A stretch of DNA of 58,655 nt from CAYVUV01 sp964455095 (GTDB lineage Bacteria; Desulfobacterota; Binatia; HRBIN30; CADEER01). This document shows, one piece after another, positions 1 to 10,528 of the stretch (the stretch's first letter is position 1; the number at the start of each line of letters is the position of its first letter). The notes under the pieces were generated by a model. The model was given only the letters and a program-made list of their open reading frames with translations, ran no database searches and was not told the origin of the DNA. The translations under genes and the position numbers were made by a program. The stretch lies in NCBI GenBank assembly GCA_964455095.1, contig CAYVUV010000238.1, forward strand, positions 1 through 58,655. The letters are read 5' to 3'.

Positions 1-107
1 CGCATCAGCAGTGCGGGCGTGAAAAAAGGATGGCGATTAAACAAAAGACGCGGCTATGCCGCCAACGGAGCCGTGTGCTCAGTTGCAACCAGCCTTCCAA
101 TGGGTAA

Positions 108-128
108 CCCCTCCTTGGAAAGGAGGGG
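108..128. repeat. GC-rich hairpin repeat
   Basis: A perfect 9-bp inverted repeat (CCCCTCCTT / AAGGAGGGG) with a 3-nt loop, followed by GGACCGGAGGTC. It lies 60 nt beyond the stop of the minus-strand ATP-grasp/cNMP gene, so it could act as a 3' hairpin, but no T-run follows it. A related sequence in the other orientation occurs at 52759-52800, so it is more likely a dispersed repeat. The rest of bases 1-188 shows no gene I can support. Confidence 0.55.
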
Positions 129-188
129 GACCGGAGGTCGATCCGGCGGAGACTTCATTCGCGAATTGCCGAGCAAACCGCTCGCAAG

Positions 189-1442
189 CTAGCTCGGGTC
201 GGCGGCGCGCAGCCGCTTCGCCAGCGCCTGCAAGAGCTTCCAGGCGATGGCACCGTTGCGTTCGACCAGCGGGCGGAACTCCCAGAACGTGAGGCCGTAG
301 CAGACCAGGTCGGTCTTGGCGGTCACCGTCGCCATGCGCGGGCCGCCGTCGATCAGGGCGATCTCGCCGAAGTAGTCGCCTGGGCCGAGCGTGGCGAGGT
401 CGACGCCCTTGCTCGAAACCGTCGCCTCGCCGGAGTCGATGAGGAAGAAGGCGGCGCCGCCGGAGCCTTCCATGATGACGGTCTCGCCTTGCGCGAAGCG
501 GCGCTCCTTGAGCAGGCGGGCGATCTGCTCGACCTGCCGGCGGTCCATGTCGGCGAAGAGCTGGACGCGCCGCAGCGCGGCCACCGGGTCGCGCGGGGGC
601 GGGCAGGGGGCTGGGGCATCGCTGCGCGCCTTGCCGGTGGTGACGGCGCGGCACTGGAGGAGATAGAGGGTGCCGTCCTGGAACGCCCATTCGATGTCGC
701 GCCGCGGGCCGTAGACCTTCTCGCACTGCAACGCGAGCTCGCCCAGCGCCGCGAGCTCGGCGTCGCCGAGACAGAGCTGGCTCACCTGCGCCGGCGGCAC
801 CGGCTGCTCGAAGGTTCCGCCGTTCGGCAGCGAGCGGATGGCGATGCGCTTGCGCCCGGCCTTGCGTTCCAGCACCTGGCCCGCGCGGTCGAGGCGGAAG
901 TGGTCCGGCACGACGAGGCCGTTGACGACGGCTTCGCCGAGGCCCCAACTCGCTTCGATCAGGCGCTCGTCCGCGCCGGTGACCGGATGCTCGGTGAACA
1001 TGACCCCGGCCACGGTCGGGTTGAGCAGCGTTTGGACGACGACGCCGACGCTCGGCCGGGTGAACAGGCCGACGCGCTGGCGATAGGTGATGGCCGAGTC
1101 GGAGTTCGCGGACCACCAGACTTCGCGCACGGCGTTGGGGACATCGGCCGCCGAATGGACGTTAAGCACGGTCAGGTGCTGGCCGGCGAAGCTCGCCGCG
1201 GCGCCGTCTTCGTCGACGGCGGAGGAGCGGACGGCAAACGGCGGCGGCAGGGCGGCGATGGACTTGGCGACCTTTTCAATCGCCTTTACGTCGCCCGAGG
1301 CGACGGCCTCGACCAGGTCGCCCGAGAGCGCCACGCCGGGCGGCACCGCGAGGCCCTGGCGCGCGGCGTCGCCGAGCCCGACGGCCTTCGAGCCGTAGAG
1401 CGATGTCTCGCACGCCTTGGCGAAGGGGACGACCTTCTTCAC
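189..1442 (-). CDS. PEP-synthase-like ATP-grasp protein with C-terminal cyclic-nucleotide-binding domain
   Basis: A 417-residue protein. Residues about 1-290 match the PPDK_N (pyruvate phosphate dikinase, ATP/pyruvate-binding) domain, with visible family motifs such as YGSKAVGLG, FAVRSSAVDEDG, VAGVMFTEHP and DIEWAFQDG...LLQCRAVTT. Residues about 300-417 form a cyclic-nucleotide-binding domain, with GDYFGEIALIDGG and RMATVTAKTD corresponding to the phosphate-binding cassette and its arginine. It has no swivel-histidine domain; that sits in the upstream gene, whose stop overlaps this GTG start (GTGA). The pair therefore looks like a two-subunit dikinase similar to phenylphosphate synthase alpha/beta. 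In Thauera a separate CBS-domain subunit completes the complex; here the fused cNMP domain may play the regulatory role. The ATP-grasp assignment is firm. The substrate is unknown. Confidence 0.85.
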   Translation of the reverse strand: MKKVVPFAKACETSLYGSKAVGLGDAARQGLAVPPGVALSGDLVEAVASGDVKAIEKVAKSIAALPPPFAVRSSAVDEDGAAASFAGQHLTVLNVHSAADVPNAVREVWWSANSDSAITYRQRVGLFTRPSVGVVVQTLLNPTVAGVMFTEHPVTGADERLIEASWGLGEAVVNGLVVPDHFRLDRAGQVLERKAGRKRIAIRSLPNGGTFEQPVPPAQVSQLCLGDAELAALGELALQCEKVYGPRRDIEWAFQDGTLYLLQCRAVTTGKARSDAPAPCPPPRDPVAALRRVQLFADMDRRQVEQIARLLKERRFAQGETVIMEGSGGAAFFLIDSGEATVSSKGVDLATLGPGDYFGEIALIDGGPRMATVTAKTDLVCYGLTFWEFRPLVERNGAIAWKLLQALAKRLRAADPS

Positions 1443-3079
1443 CCGAGCACCGTGACTTCGCCGTTGTCGCCATCGACCCGTACCCGGACGCCGTCGGCGA
1501 TGCGCTCGGTCGCCTCGCGCGTGCCGACGACGCCGGGGATGCCGTACTCGCGCGAGACGATCGCCGCGTGCGAGAGCAGGCCGCCGTTGTCGGTGACGAT
1601 CCCGCCGAGGAGCGGCAGGAGGATGTTGAAGGCCTCGGTCGTCGATTCGGTGACGAGCACGTCGCCCCTGGCGATGCGGCCGAACTCCGCGGGCCCGGAG
1701 ACGCGGCGCGCCGGCCCTTCGTAGACGCCCTTGCTCGCGGCGAGCCCGTAGAGGACCTTCTCCTCGTTCTGCACCTGCGAGCTGCCGAAGAGGTGGCCCT
1801 GGGCAATGTTGGTCGCGCGCATGAGGCGGGCGACCGACGGGGGCAGCGCGGTCAGGTCGGGCGGGGGCGGTTTGGGATCGCCGAGCAAGGGCGGAGCGTC
1901 CTTGGCGGTGTAGGTCGCCCGGTATGCGGCGCGCTTGGCGAGCTCGTCCGCGGACGGCCCGCCGCTGCCGGCGACCAGCGCGCACATCTCGTCGAGGCTG
2001 GCGTCGAGCATCTGCTGCGCGGTGGCGATGCGGCCGCGACTCGCCACCCGCCGTCCCGCCGCAAGCGCGGCGCGCCGCATCAGGCCCGAGGCCCAGATGT
2101 CGCTGTAGACGCCGCGCTCGTCGCGCAGGTGGTAGGTGAGGCGGGCCTCGCCGAGCAGCTCGTCGAACTCGGCCTGGTGCGCCGCCGGGACCTGGGCGCG
2201 GACTTCGGCAATGCGGGCATCGACGTCGGAAGCGACCTGGGCTTCTCCGGAAACGGCGATGCGGATCGCCCTGAGGAGTGCGTCGGGCAATTCGAGGGCC
2301 GAGGGCTCGGCGATGTCGAAGCCGTCGATGAGGCGATTGCCGACCAGGTCGAGGTAGCCGGCGACCGCCGCGCCGGCTTCGCCGGCGAGGGAACGCAGAC
2401 GCGCCAGCACCTGGGCGGGATCGCCGTCGGAGGCGAGAACCTCGCGGGCGGCGACATCCTTGGCTAACGCCCCCTTCAGGTGCTCCATCTCGTCGGAGCC
2501 ACCGGCGGACACCGCTGCCGAACCGCGCAGCAAGCCGAGCAGCTCGGACGCCGGCAGGCCGGTCCAGTCCTCGACATGGGCGAGGAAGTCTCCGGTTGGC
2601 AGCACGGCACCGGCAGTGAAGCGCATGTGCTGGGCGATCATGGCCGCATGGTGGTCGCGGCAGCGCGTCAGATAGGCGACCAGCTGCGCGTCGGAGAGCG
2701 CGTCCGGATCGACCGCCTGCAACTCCCGGTGCGTGGCGATGGACGAGGGCTTGCGTTGCTCCTCCCAGTCGCGCAGCTGCTCGCGCCAGAGCTTCTGCGC
2801 CAGGACTTGCTCGGCGCGCAGAAAGCGTTCCGGCAGTTCGGCCTCCGCAGCCGGTAGCACCTGGTTGTAGCCGAAGCCGTTGACGTAGCCGATCTGCAGG
2901 CCGTCGATGATCATCCCGTAGAAGCGGGCGAAGTCGTTGGTGCCGCGCTTGAAGGCGGGGGGATGCGTCTCCTGGAAGTAGCGCGTCATCGGGCGCGGGA
3001 AGTGCACCGGGTCTTGCTCCCACGACCCGGGTCCTGGCGGCTCGAACCGGAGCTCGCTCGAAGTGTCTGATGCGGTCAT
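1439..3079 (-). CDS. PEP-utilising enzyme, swivel (phosphohistidine) subunit
   Basis: A 546-residue protein. The first 400 or so residues are helical and have no motif I recognise. The C-terminal 100 residues are the PEP-utilisers mobile (swivel) domain, with GGLLSHAAIVSREYGIPGVV, in which His504 is the expected phosphate-carrying histidine. Only this central domain of PEP synthase is present. The ATP-grasp half is the next gene, overlapping by 4 nt. Order and size match the alpha then beta subunits of phenylphosphate synthase and, with domains rearranged, rifampin phosphotransferase. The start at 3079 is chosen for the GAGGAA Shine-Dalgarno just upstream and a plausible N-terminus. The phosphoryl acceptor may be an aromatic alcohol, pyruvate or another hydroxyl compound; the sequence does not decide. 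Confidence 0.82.
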   Translation of the reverse strand: MTASDTSSELRFEPPGPGSWEQDPVHFPRPMTRYFQETHPPAFKRGTNDFARFYGMIIDGLQIGYVNGFGYNQVLPAAEAELPERFLRAEQVLAQKLWREQLRDWEEQRKPSSIATHRELQAVDPDALSDAQLVAYLTRCRDHHAAMIAQHMRFTAGAVLPTGDFLAHVEDWTGLPASELLGLLRGSAAVSAGGSDEMEHLKGALAKDVAAREVLASDGDPAQVLARLRSLAGEAGAAVAGYLDLVGNRLIDGFDIAEPSALELPDALLRAIRIAVSGEAQVASDVDARIAEVRAQVPAAHQAEFDELLGEARLTYHLRDERGVYSDIWASGLMRRAALAAGRRVASRGRIATAQQMLDASLDEMCALVAGSGGPSADELAKRAAYRATYTAKDAPPLLGDPKPPPPDLTALPPSVARLMRATNIAQGHLFGSSQVQNEEKVLYGLAASKGVYEGPARRVSGPAEFGRIARGDVLVTESTTEAFNILLPLLGGIVTDNGGLLSHAAIVSREYGIPGVVGTREATERIADGVRVRVDGDNGEVTVLG

Positions 3080-3227
3080 GGCGGTTCCTCTTTCTGGGCG
3101 GGCGGCGAATCGCGCGGCGCCGTCGGCGATTATTTTCCCCTTCGGAGCGCAGGGCAAGCTGCGCGCTCTATTGACAGCGCGATGGCGACCAGCGCACAAG
3201 CGGCCTGGGACTTCGAGAGGATCGGCG

Positions 3228-4433
3228 ATGCAGATCACGGATTGGTTCATCGACGTCGACACGCACATCACCGAACCGGGCGACGTCTGGACAGCGCGCC
3301 TGCCCCAACGCTTCCGCGATCGGGCGCCGCGGATCGTCCGTTCCGATGACGGGATGGATACGTGGCAGTTCGGCCGTACGAGTCGCCCGATCCCGGTCGG
3401 CGCGACGGCGATCGCCGGATGGAAGGAGCCGTTCCCGGCCTTTCCGCGCAACATGGACGAATGCCCGCCGGCGTCCTACGACGCCAAGGCGCGGCTGGCC
3501 TACATGGACGAGATCGGCGCGTGGGCCTGCGGCCTCTACCCGAACATCGGCGGCTTCGGCAGTGAGTCCTTTCTCGGCCTGGACGACCGTGACCTGATGT
3601 TGGCGTGCGTGCAGGCGTACAACGACTGGCTCATCGAGTGGATCGCGCCCGACCCGCGTCGCTTCATTCCCGTCATGGCCATCCCGTTCTGGGACGTCGA
3701 CGCAGCGGTCGGCGAGATTCAGCGCGGCCGTGCGCTGGGGCACAAAGCCATCTTGTTCATGGGTGCCCCGCAGGACTTCGGCTTCCCGTTCCTGGGCCAC
3801 CCGCACTGGGAGCCGCTGTGGAAGGTGGCGCAGGATCTCGACCTTCCGCTCAGCCTGCACATCGGCACGGGCGACTTCAGCGACGAGCTGGTCAACCCGC
3901 GGCGCTTTGCCGCGCACGGGATCACGCCCAGCATCGTCACCCAGTCGATGGGAGTGCTGCTGCAGAACGCGATTCAGATGCTCGACATCGCGATGTCGGG
4001 CATCCTGCCGCGCAACCCGCGTCTGCGGATCGTCTCAGTCGAAAGCGGCATCGGCTGGATCCCGTTCGTTCACGAAGCCCTGGACCACGGCTTCGAGTAC
4101 AGCAACGTGCGGGCGGAGAAACCGGAGTTCACGAAGATGCCGAGCGAGTATCTCCGCCAGCAGGTGTGGGGGTGCACGTTCTTCGAGGAGCTGGCGCCGC
4201 AGCGCCTGGTGGACGTGATCGGCGCCGATCGCATCATGTTCGAAACCGACTACCCGCATCCGGTGTGCCTCTACGGAAACGTGCGCGAGAAGATCGACGC
4301 CGCGCTGTCGAGTCATCCCGAGGAGATCCAGCGCAAGATTCTGTTCGGCAATGCCGCGGCGCTGTACGACGTCGGCGAACCGGATCGTCCGACCCGGTTC
4401 GCGGCGCCAGGGCCGCAGCACGAGGCAAGATGA
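3228..4433 (+). CDS. amidohydrolase_2 family metal-dependent hydrolase
   Basis: A 401-residue TIM-barrel hydrolase of the amidohydrolase_2 (ACMSD-related) family. It begins with an Asp-x-Asp-x-His variant of the metal-binding motif followed by Glu-Pro (DVDTHITEP), has a central LHIGTGD histidine strand, and ends with FETDYPHP, whose Asp is the usual catalytic residue. Homologues act as decarboxylases or hydrolases on aromatic or lactone substrates; the reaction here cannot be read from sequence. The start ATG at 3228 follows GAGAGG. It is divergent from the split dikinase pair, with 148 nt between, so the two may be co-regulated, possibly in aromatic metabolism (inference). Confidence 0.85.
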   Translation: MQITDWFIDVDTHITEPGDVWTARLPQRFRDRAPRIVRSDDGMDTWQFGRTSRPIPVGATAIAGWKEPFPAFPRNMDECPPASYDAKARLAYMDEIGAWACGLYPNIGGFGSESFLGLDDRDLMLACVQAYNDWLIEWIAPDPRRFIPVMAIPFWDVDAAVGEIQRGRALGHKAILFMGAPQDFGFPFLGHPHWEPLWKVAQDLDLPLSLHIGTGDFSDELVNPRRFAAHGITPSIVTQSMGVLLQNAIQMLDIAMSGILPRNPRLRIVSVESGIGWIPFVHEALDHGFEYSNVRAEKPEFTKMPSEYLRQQVWGCTFFEELAPQRLVDVIGADRIMFETDYPHPVCLYGNVREKIDAALSSHPEEIQRKILFGNAAALYDVGEPDRPTRFAAPGPQHEAR

Positions 4434-4464
4434 ATCTCTCCCTGCGAAGGCGGTCGCGGCGATT

Positions 4465-4490
4465 CCGGCCGGATGGGCCGGCATTTCTTC
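4465..4490 (+). terminator. possible weak terminator after amidohydrolase
   Basis: A CCGGCC-ggatg-GGCCGG hairpin (4465-4481) is followed by CATTTCTTCT, 32 nt after the stop codon. The T-tract is short and interrupted, so efficiency is doubtful. Confidence 0.35.
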
Positions 4491-4572
4491 TCGGCCGCAT
4501 GGGTTGCACAGAGGCGGAAGGCATTGATAGATAAGCGCGCGATCTTTGGCGCAAGCGAACTGGAGGGAATTG

Positions 4573-4902
4573 ATGGCGAAGAAGACGATCGAGAAGGCGA
4601 TGGGGAAGAGCGAAATTCTGGCCGACCTGGCGGCCAGCACCGGGCTCGCGAAGAAAGACGTGGGCCGGGTGATCGACGAGTTGGCGGCGTTGATCGAACG
4701 ACACGTCGCGAAACGGTCAGTGGGGACGTTCACACTGCCCGGGTTACTCAAGGTGAAGGTCGTCCAGACGCCGGCACGCCCGGCGAAGAAGGGCGTGCCG
4801 AATCCCTTCCGTCCCGGCGAAACGATGGACGTCGCGGCCAAGCCGGCCCGCCGCAAGGTGAAGGTGCTGCCTCTCACCAAGCTCAAGGCGATGATCGGCT
4901 AA
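4573..4902 (+). CDS. HU/IHF-family DNA-binding protein
   Basis: A 109-residue histone-like protein. Visible family features are the N-terminal helix pair (KSEILADLAASTGLAKKDV), the strand GTFTLPGL and the DNA-contact arm region with NPFRPGETMDVAAK, followed by a basic tail RRKVKVLPLTKLK. The family binds and bends DNA as a dimer. The start is set at 4573 because GGAGGG lies 5 nt upstream; an in-frame upstream ATG at 4546 would extend past this ribosome-binding site. It is a single gene, convergent with the aldehyde dehydrogenase. A poor sigma70-like pair (TTGCAC 4504, TAGATA 4528) lies upstream. Confidence 0.9.
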   Translation: MAKKTIEKAMGKSEILADLAASTGLAKKDVGRVIDELAALIERHVAKRSVGTFTLPGLLKVKVVQTPARPAKKGVPNPFRPGETMDVAAKPARRKVKVLPLTKLKAMIG

Positions 4903-4924
4903 ACTGACCGTCGTCAGATTTCCC

Positions 4925-4976
4925 CTTCGACGGCTCAGCATGCGCGGGCGATCCGCTCGTGCTGAGCCTGTCGGAG
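4925..4976. repeat. dispersed palindromic intergenic element
   Basis: A long imperfect hairpin lies between the convergent HU and aldehyde dehydrogenase genes. The left arm TTCGACGGCTCAGCA pairs with the right arm TGCTGAGCCTGTCGGAG, plus further pairing inward (GCGG/CCGC). The consensus (CTTCGACAGGCTCAGCACGA-like) is a palindrome I recognise from intergenic regions of many GC-rich bacteria. It may serve as a bidirectional transcription end. Confidence 0.6.
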
Positions 4977-4991
4977 TGGGAAGGAACGCTC

Positions 4992-6380
4992 TCAGAGCTC
5001 GGCGCGCAGGTGCCAGGCCTTGGGACGGACGAAGGCGCGAATGCCGTCGCGCGACAGCGTGACGCCGGTGCCGGAATGGCGCCGCCCGGACCAGGGCAGG
5101 CGTGGGCTGACGCGGTCGCAGCAGTTCCAGTAGACACTGCCCGTGTCCATGCGGGCCAGGATGGCGCGGGCGCGGGCGGCATCCGGAGTGTAGACGCCGG
5201 CCGTCAGGCCGAAGGCGGTATCGCCCATGCGTTCGATGGCCTCGACATCATCCCGCACCGGCTGAATGCCGATCATCGGGCCAAAGGTCTCGTCGCGCAT
5301 CACGGCCATCGAGTGGTCGACGTCGACGAGCACCGTCGGGGCGTAGAAGAACCCCGGGCCGGGCAGGGGGCCGCCACCGCAGAGCACGGTGGCGCCGCGC
5401 CGGACGGCATCCTGCAGCTGCTGCGTGAGAACCTCGCGCTGTGCGGCGCGGGCGAGCGGTCCGATGTAGGTGTCGGCTGCCAGCGGGTCTCCGACGCGAA
5501 ACGCCCGCACCGCGGCGGCGAACGCATCGCGGAAGCGGGGGAAGATCGCCTGGTGCACGTAGACGCGCTCGACCGCGCAGCAGCTCTGGCCGGTGTTGTA
5601 GAAGGCGCCGTCGGCGATCGAGGCAACGGCGGCATCGAGCGGTGCGTCGTCGCAGACGTAGACCGGGTCCTTGCCGCCGAGCTCCAGCTGCAAGCGCGGG
5701 AAGCGATCGGCGACGGCGGCGGCGACCTTGCGGCCGGTTCCGTACGAGCCGGTGAAGAACACCCCGTCGAGTGACTCGGCGAGCAGCGCCGCGCCGGCCG
5801 CCCCGGCGCCGAGGACGGGCACCGCGACGTCGGGCGGAACGCCGGCGGCGTGCAGGAGCTCGACGATGGAACGGCCGGTGAGCAGCGCGTGCTCGGAAGG
5901 TTTGTAGACGACGGCATTGCCGGTGAGCAGGGCGGGGGCGATGACGTTCGTCCCGACGAAGTACGGGTAGTTCCAAGCCGAGATGTTGGCGACCACGCCG
6001 AGCGGCTCGCAGGTGATCTGCTCCTCGAGATCCTGGCTCGGGTCGCGCAGCACGGTCTCGGCTGCGGTGGCCTCGGCGGTGTGCTCGAGGAAGTAGGCGA
6101 GGCGGCCGCGCGTCGCGGCGATCTCGGCGCGTGCCTGGGCGAGGGGCTTGCCCATCTCGGCCGTCAGCAGGCGCGCCAGACGCTCATGGTCGCGTTGCAG
6201 GAGCGCGGAGAAAGCGGCCAGGACGGCCTGCCGTTCGGGCAACGAACGCGCGGCCCAGGCTGGTTGGGCGGCGCGGGCGCGGGCGACCTTGTCCGCGATT
6301 GCTTGCGGCCCGTCGGCCGCGACACGGTCGATCTCCACCCCCGTGGCCGGGTTGATGACCGGCAACGACTCCGGCGCCAT
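4992..6380 (-). CDS. aldehyde dehydrogenase family protein
   Basis: A 462-residue NAD(P)-dependent aldehyde dehydrogenase. The substrate tunnel and cofactor motifs are clear: ISAWNYPYF, NAVVYKPSE and FTGSYGTGRKV. The general base Glu is in LQLELGGKD and the catalytic Cys in FYNTGQSCCAVERVYV. The family oxidises aldehydes to carboxylic acids. The start ATG at 6380 lies 5 nt after the stop of speA on the same strand, so the two are probably cotranscribed. That suggests, without proof, a role in polyamine- or arginine-derived aldehyde oxidation (4-aminobutyraldehyde or succinate semialdehyde). Confidence 0.9.
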   Translation of the reverse strand: MAPESLPVINPATGVEIDRVAADGPQAIADKVARARAAQPAWAARSLPERQAVLAAFSALLQRDHERLARLLTAEMGKPLAQARAEIAATRGRLAYFLEHTAEATAAETVLRDPSQDLEEQITCEPLGVVANISAWNYPYFVGTNVIAPALLTGNAVVYKPSEHALLTGRSIVELLHAAGVPPDVAVPVLGAGAAGAALLAESLDGVFFTGSYGTGRKVAAAVADRFPRLQLELGGKDPVYVCDDAPLDAAVASIADGAFYNTGQSCCAVERVYVHQAIFPRFRDAFAAAVRAFRVGDPLAADTYIGPLARAAQREVLTQQLQDAVRRGATVLCGGGPLPGPGFFYAPTVLVDVDHSMAVMRDETFGPMIGIQPVRDDVEAIERMGDTAFGLTAGVYTPDAARARAILARMDTGSVYWNCCDRVSPRLPWSGRRHSGTGVTLSRDGIRAFVRPKAWHLRAEL

Positions 6381-6385
6381 GCGCC

Positions 6386-8287
<1,902 letters not shown>

Positions 8288-8335
8288 GATGTTCGGTTCG
8301 TCCTCCTCGGTGGTGGGGCGTTGAGCGCCGCGCCC

Positions 8336-8364
8336 TATCTACAGCGCGGGGGACGCAGTCGCAA
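8336..8364 (-). promoter_or_regulatory. candidate sigma70 promoter of speA
   Basis: On the minus strand, TTGCGA is followed after 17 nt by TAGATA, about 50 nt before the speA start. It matches 4/6 and 3/6 of consensus, so it is a weak call. Confidence 0.3.
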
Positions 8365-8418
8365 CTCGCCGCGCTGGCGGAGAAGGAACAGGAGGGCAGG
8401 GGAGGGGTAGCGCGTCGC

Positions 8419-10332
8419 TCAGGGATAGACCATGAGCGTCGCCTTTTTCGCCCGGAAGGCCAGGCTCTGCGATAGCTGCGTCGCACCGACGTGCAGCGTG
8501 AGGTCCATCAGAGACGTGACGCCCATCGATTGCAGATCGACGGCCGCGACGCGCAGACTGTAGAAGCCGCCGCTGGGCGTCACCGTGATCCGCACGGTTC
8601 CCTCGGCGGGCATGACGGAACCCACCGTCGCCTTGGCTTGACCGGGCGCGCTGCTGACCATGTCAGACGTGTAGGCGGTGGCCGAGAAGACCGTGCCGCC
8701 GGCGTTCGACAGCGTGACGGAAACTGCGTCCTGCGTTGGATCGAAGCTGGCACCGGCGGGCAGGGCGAAGGTCGCGGTGAGGGACGCGCTGTCCTGGCGC
8801 GCTTTGGCCTTGCGCACCAGCAGGCCGACGCCGGGGGTGAACGCGACTTTGATCGAGCGCGAGCGGGCGGAGTTGCCGCTGGCGTCGTAGGCATAGGCGC
8901 GGAGTTTGTGCGTGCCGGGGCTGAACGAGGCGGCGTCGAGCGCGAAGCCGTAGGGCGCGTTGGTCTCGGTCGCGTGCAGCCGATTGTCGATGAAGAGCTC
9001 GACGCGCGTGATCACACCGTCGTCCGTCGCCGCGACGTCGATGGGGACCGTCCCCCAGACCAGGCTGCCGCGCGACGGGCTGACGATTTCGACCGTCGGG
9101 TTGACCGTGTCGGGCGGGGGCGAGCCGACCTGGCCGGGGACGAGCGCGGCGTAAGCATCCGCGCGCCCAAAGCCATAGTACGGATCCCAACCGCTGCTGC
9201 CGAGATCAGCCACACCGTCGAGGACCCGCTGAGTGGCGGCGGCGCCGGTCAATCCGGGCTCAGCGCCCAGCAACAGGGCGAAGACGCCGGATGCGAACGC
9301 CGCGGCGGGCGAGGTGCCGGTGGAGGTCGTGTACACGCCACCGGGCGAGGTCGTGACGACGTCCACACCGGGCGCAACGAGACTCAGCCACGCGCCATAG
9401 TTCGAAAAGGACGCGCGAAGATCCGACGAGTTGGTCGCGCCGACCGCGACGACGCCGGGAAAGGCGGCGGGATAGGTCGGCGTAGAGCTATATCCGTTTC
9501 CGGAGGCAGCTACGGCGACGACGCCGTGCGCGGTGGCGTAGTCGATGGCGCTCTGCAGCAAGCCGGACGGGGCCGAGCCCACCAAGCTCAGGTTGATCAC
9601 GCGGGCCCCGTGGTCGACGGCGTAGGTGATGCCACTCGCCACGTCGCTGTACGCACCGGTTCCGTCGGCGCCCATGACCTTCAACGGCATGACCCGACTG
9701 TCTGGCGCAACGCCAACGCCTCCCTCGGCGTTGTTGCGGCGCCCGACGATGATGCCCGTCATGCGGGTACCGTGGCCGTTGTCGTCGGAAGGGTCGCTGT
9801 CGTTGTTGACGAAGTCGAAACCGGGCAGAAGCTGTCCGACGAGGTCGGGGTGTGTCAGCTCGACGCCCGTGTCGAGCACCGCAACCGGCACGCTCGGAGT
9901 GCCGGTCGACAAAGCCCAGCTCAGCGGCGCCGCGACCTTTTGCAGCCCCCATTGCGAGCCGAAGTAGGGATCGTTTGGAACGTCCGCCGTGGTGGCGAGG
10001 TAGTCGCGGTCGACATCCTTAAAGAGCCCGGACAGGCGCAGCGAGCGCTCGACATCGGCCAGGTCGGCTTCCGAGGCATCGAGCACCAATGCGCCGAGCT
10101 CGGCAAGAGAACCGACCGCCGCGGCACCGCTGCGATCCAGGGCCCTGGCCAACGCTTCAGGCGACAAGCCGGCGCGTTGGCGAACGATCAAGCGGCCGGC
10201 AACCCGTCGGGAAGTGATCGCTTCAGCGGCGCCGGCGCTGTTCGGGACGATTCCGCCAAAGACGACTGCCAATGCCGAGAGCGCTGCGATACCGGGCCAA
10301 CGGCGCGATAGCCTGTTGTAGAATGCGTCCAC
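8419..10332 (-). CDS. secreted subtilisin-like serine protease (S8)
   Basis: About 637 residues. An N-terminal signal peptide (basic Arg-Arg, hydrophobic run, Ala-rich cleavage region) is followed by a fervidolysin-like prodomain and the S8 catalytic domain. The triad is visible: Asp in VAVLDTGVELTHPDL, His in DNGHGTRMTG, Ser in TSTGTSPAAAFASG. The usual GTSMAxP is GTSPAAA here. After the peptidase come an Ig-like bacterial domain (PTVEIVSPSRGSLVWGTVP...) and a C-terminal beta-rich region of about 100 residues. The start is uncertain. The GTG at 10332 gives the cleanest signal peptide, and an in-frame ATG at 10362 would add ten odd Cys/Trp-rich residues. Neither has a good Shine-Dalgarno. Confidence 0.88.
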   Translation of the reverse strand: MDAFYNRLSRRWPGIAALSALAVVFGGIVPNSAGAAEAITSRRVAGRLIVRQRAGLSPEALARALDRSGAAAVGSLAELGALVLDASEADLADVERSLRLSGLFKDVDRDYLATTADVPNDPYFGSQWGLQKVAAPLSWALSTGTPSVPVAVLDTGVELTHPDLVGQLLPGFDFVNNDSDPSDDNGHGTRMTGIIVGRRNNAEGGVGVAPDSRVMPLKVMGADGTGAYSDVASGITYAVDHGARVINLSLVGSAPSGLLQSAIDYATAHGVVAVAASGNGYSSTPTYPAAFPGVVAVGATNSSDLRASFSNYGAWLSLVAPGVDVVTTSPGGVYTTSTGTSPAAAFASGVFALLLGAEPGLTGAAATQRVLDGVADLGSSGWDPYYGFGRADAYAALVPGQVGSPPPDTVNPTVEIVSPSRGSLVWGTVPIDVAATDDGVITRVELFIDNRLHATETNAPYGFALDAASFSPGTHKLRAYAYDASGNSARSRSIKVAFTPGVGLLVRKAKARQDSASLTATFALPAGASFDPTQDAVSVTLSNAGGTVFSATAYTSDMVSSAPGQAKATVGSVMPAEGTVRITVTPSGGFYSLRVAAVDLQSMGVTSLMDLTLHVGATQLSQSLAFRAKKATLMVYP

Positions 10333-10528
10333 GGCGTGCCAGCAGGGCAATTGACATGCCATACGGCTGGCACACCCGGGCTCGTCGCGGATGTTCCAAC
10401 GCGGCTCGTGTCCTGTCGCGGATCGGGCGAAGGCGTCTGAAAAGTACCGCCGCGTGTTCGGGCCGGCTGTGTCGCGCGAGGGACCACTGATTGCGCATCG
10501 GGCTGCCGGCCATGTACCTTGATCGGGC

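Noticed and set aside
189..3079. Split PEP synthase interpreted as a frameshifted single gene
   Set aside because: Domain order (swivel first, ATP-grasp second) is the reverse of PEP synthase, both genes have complete domains, and the junction is a regular GTGA overlap.
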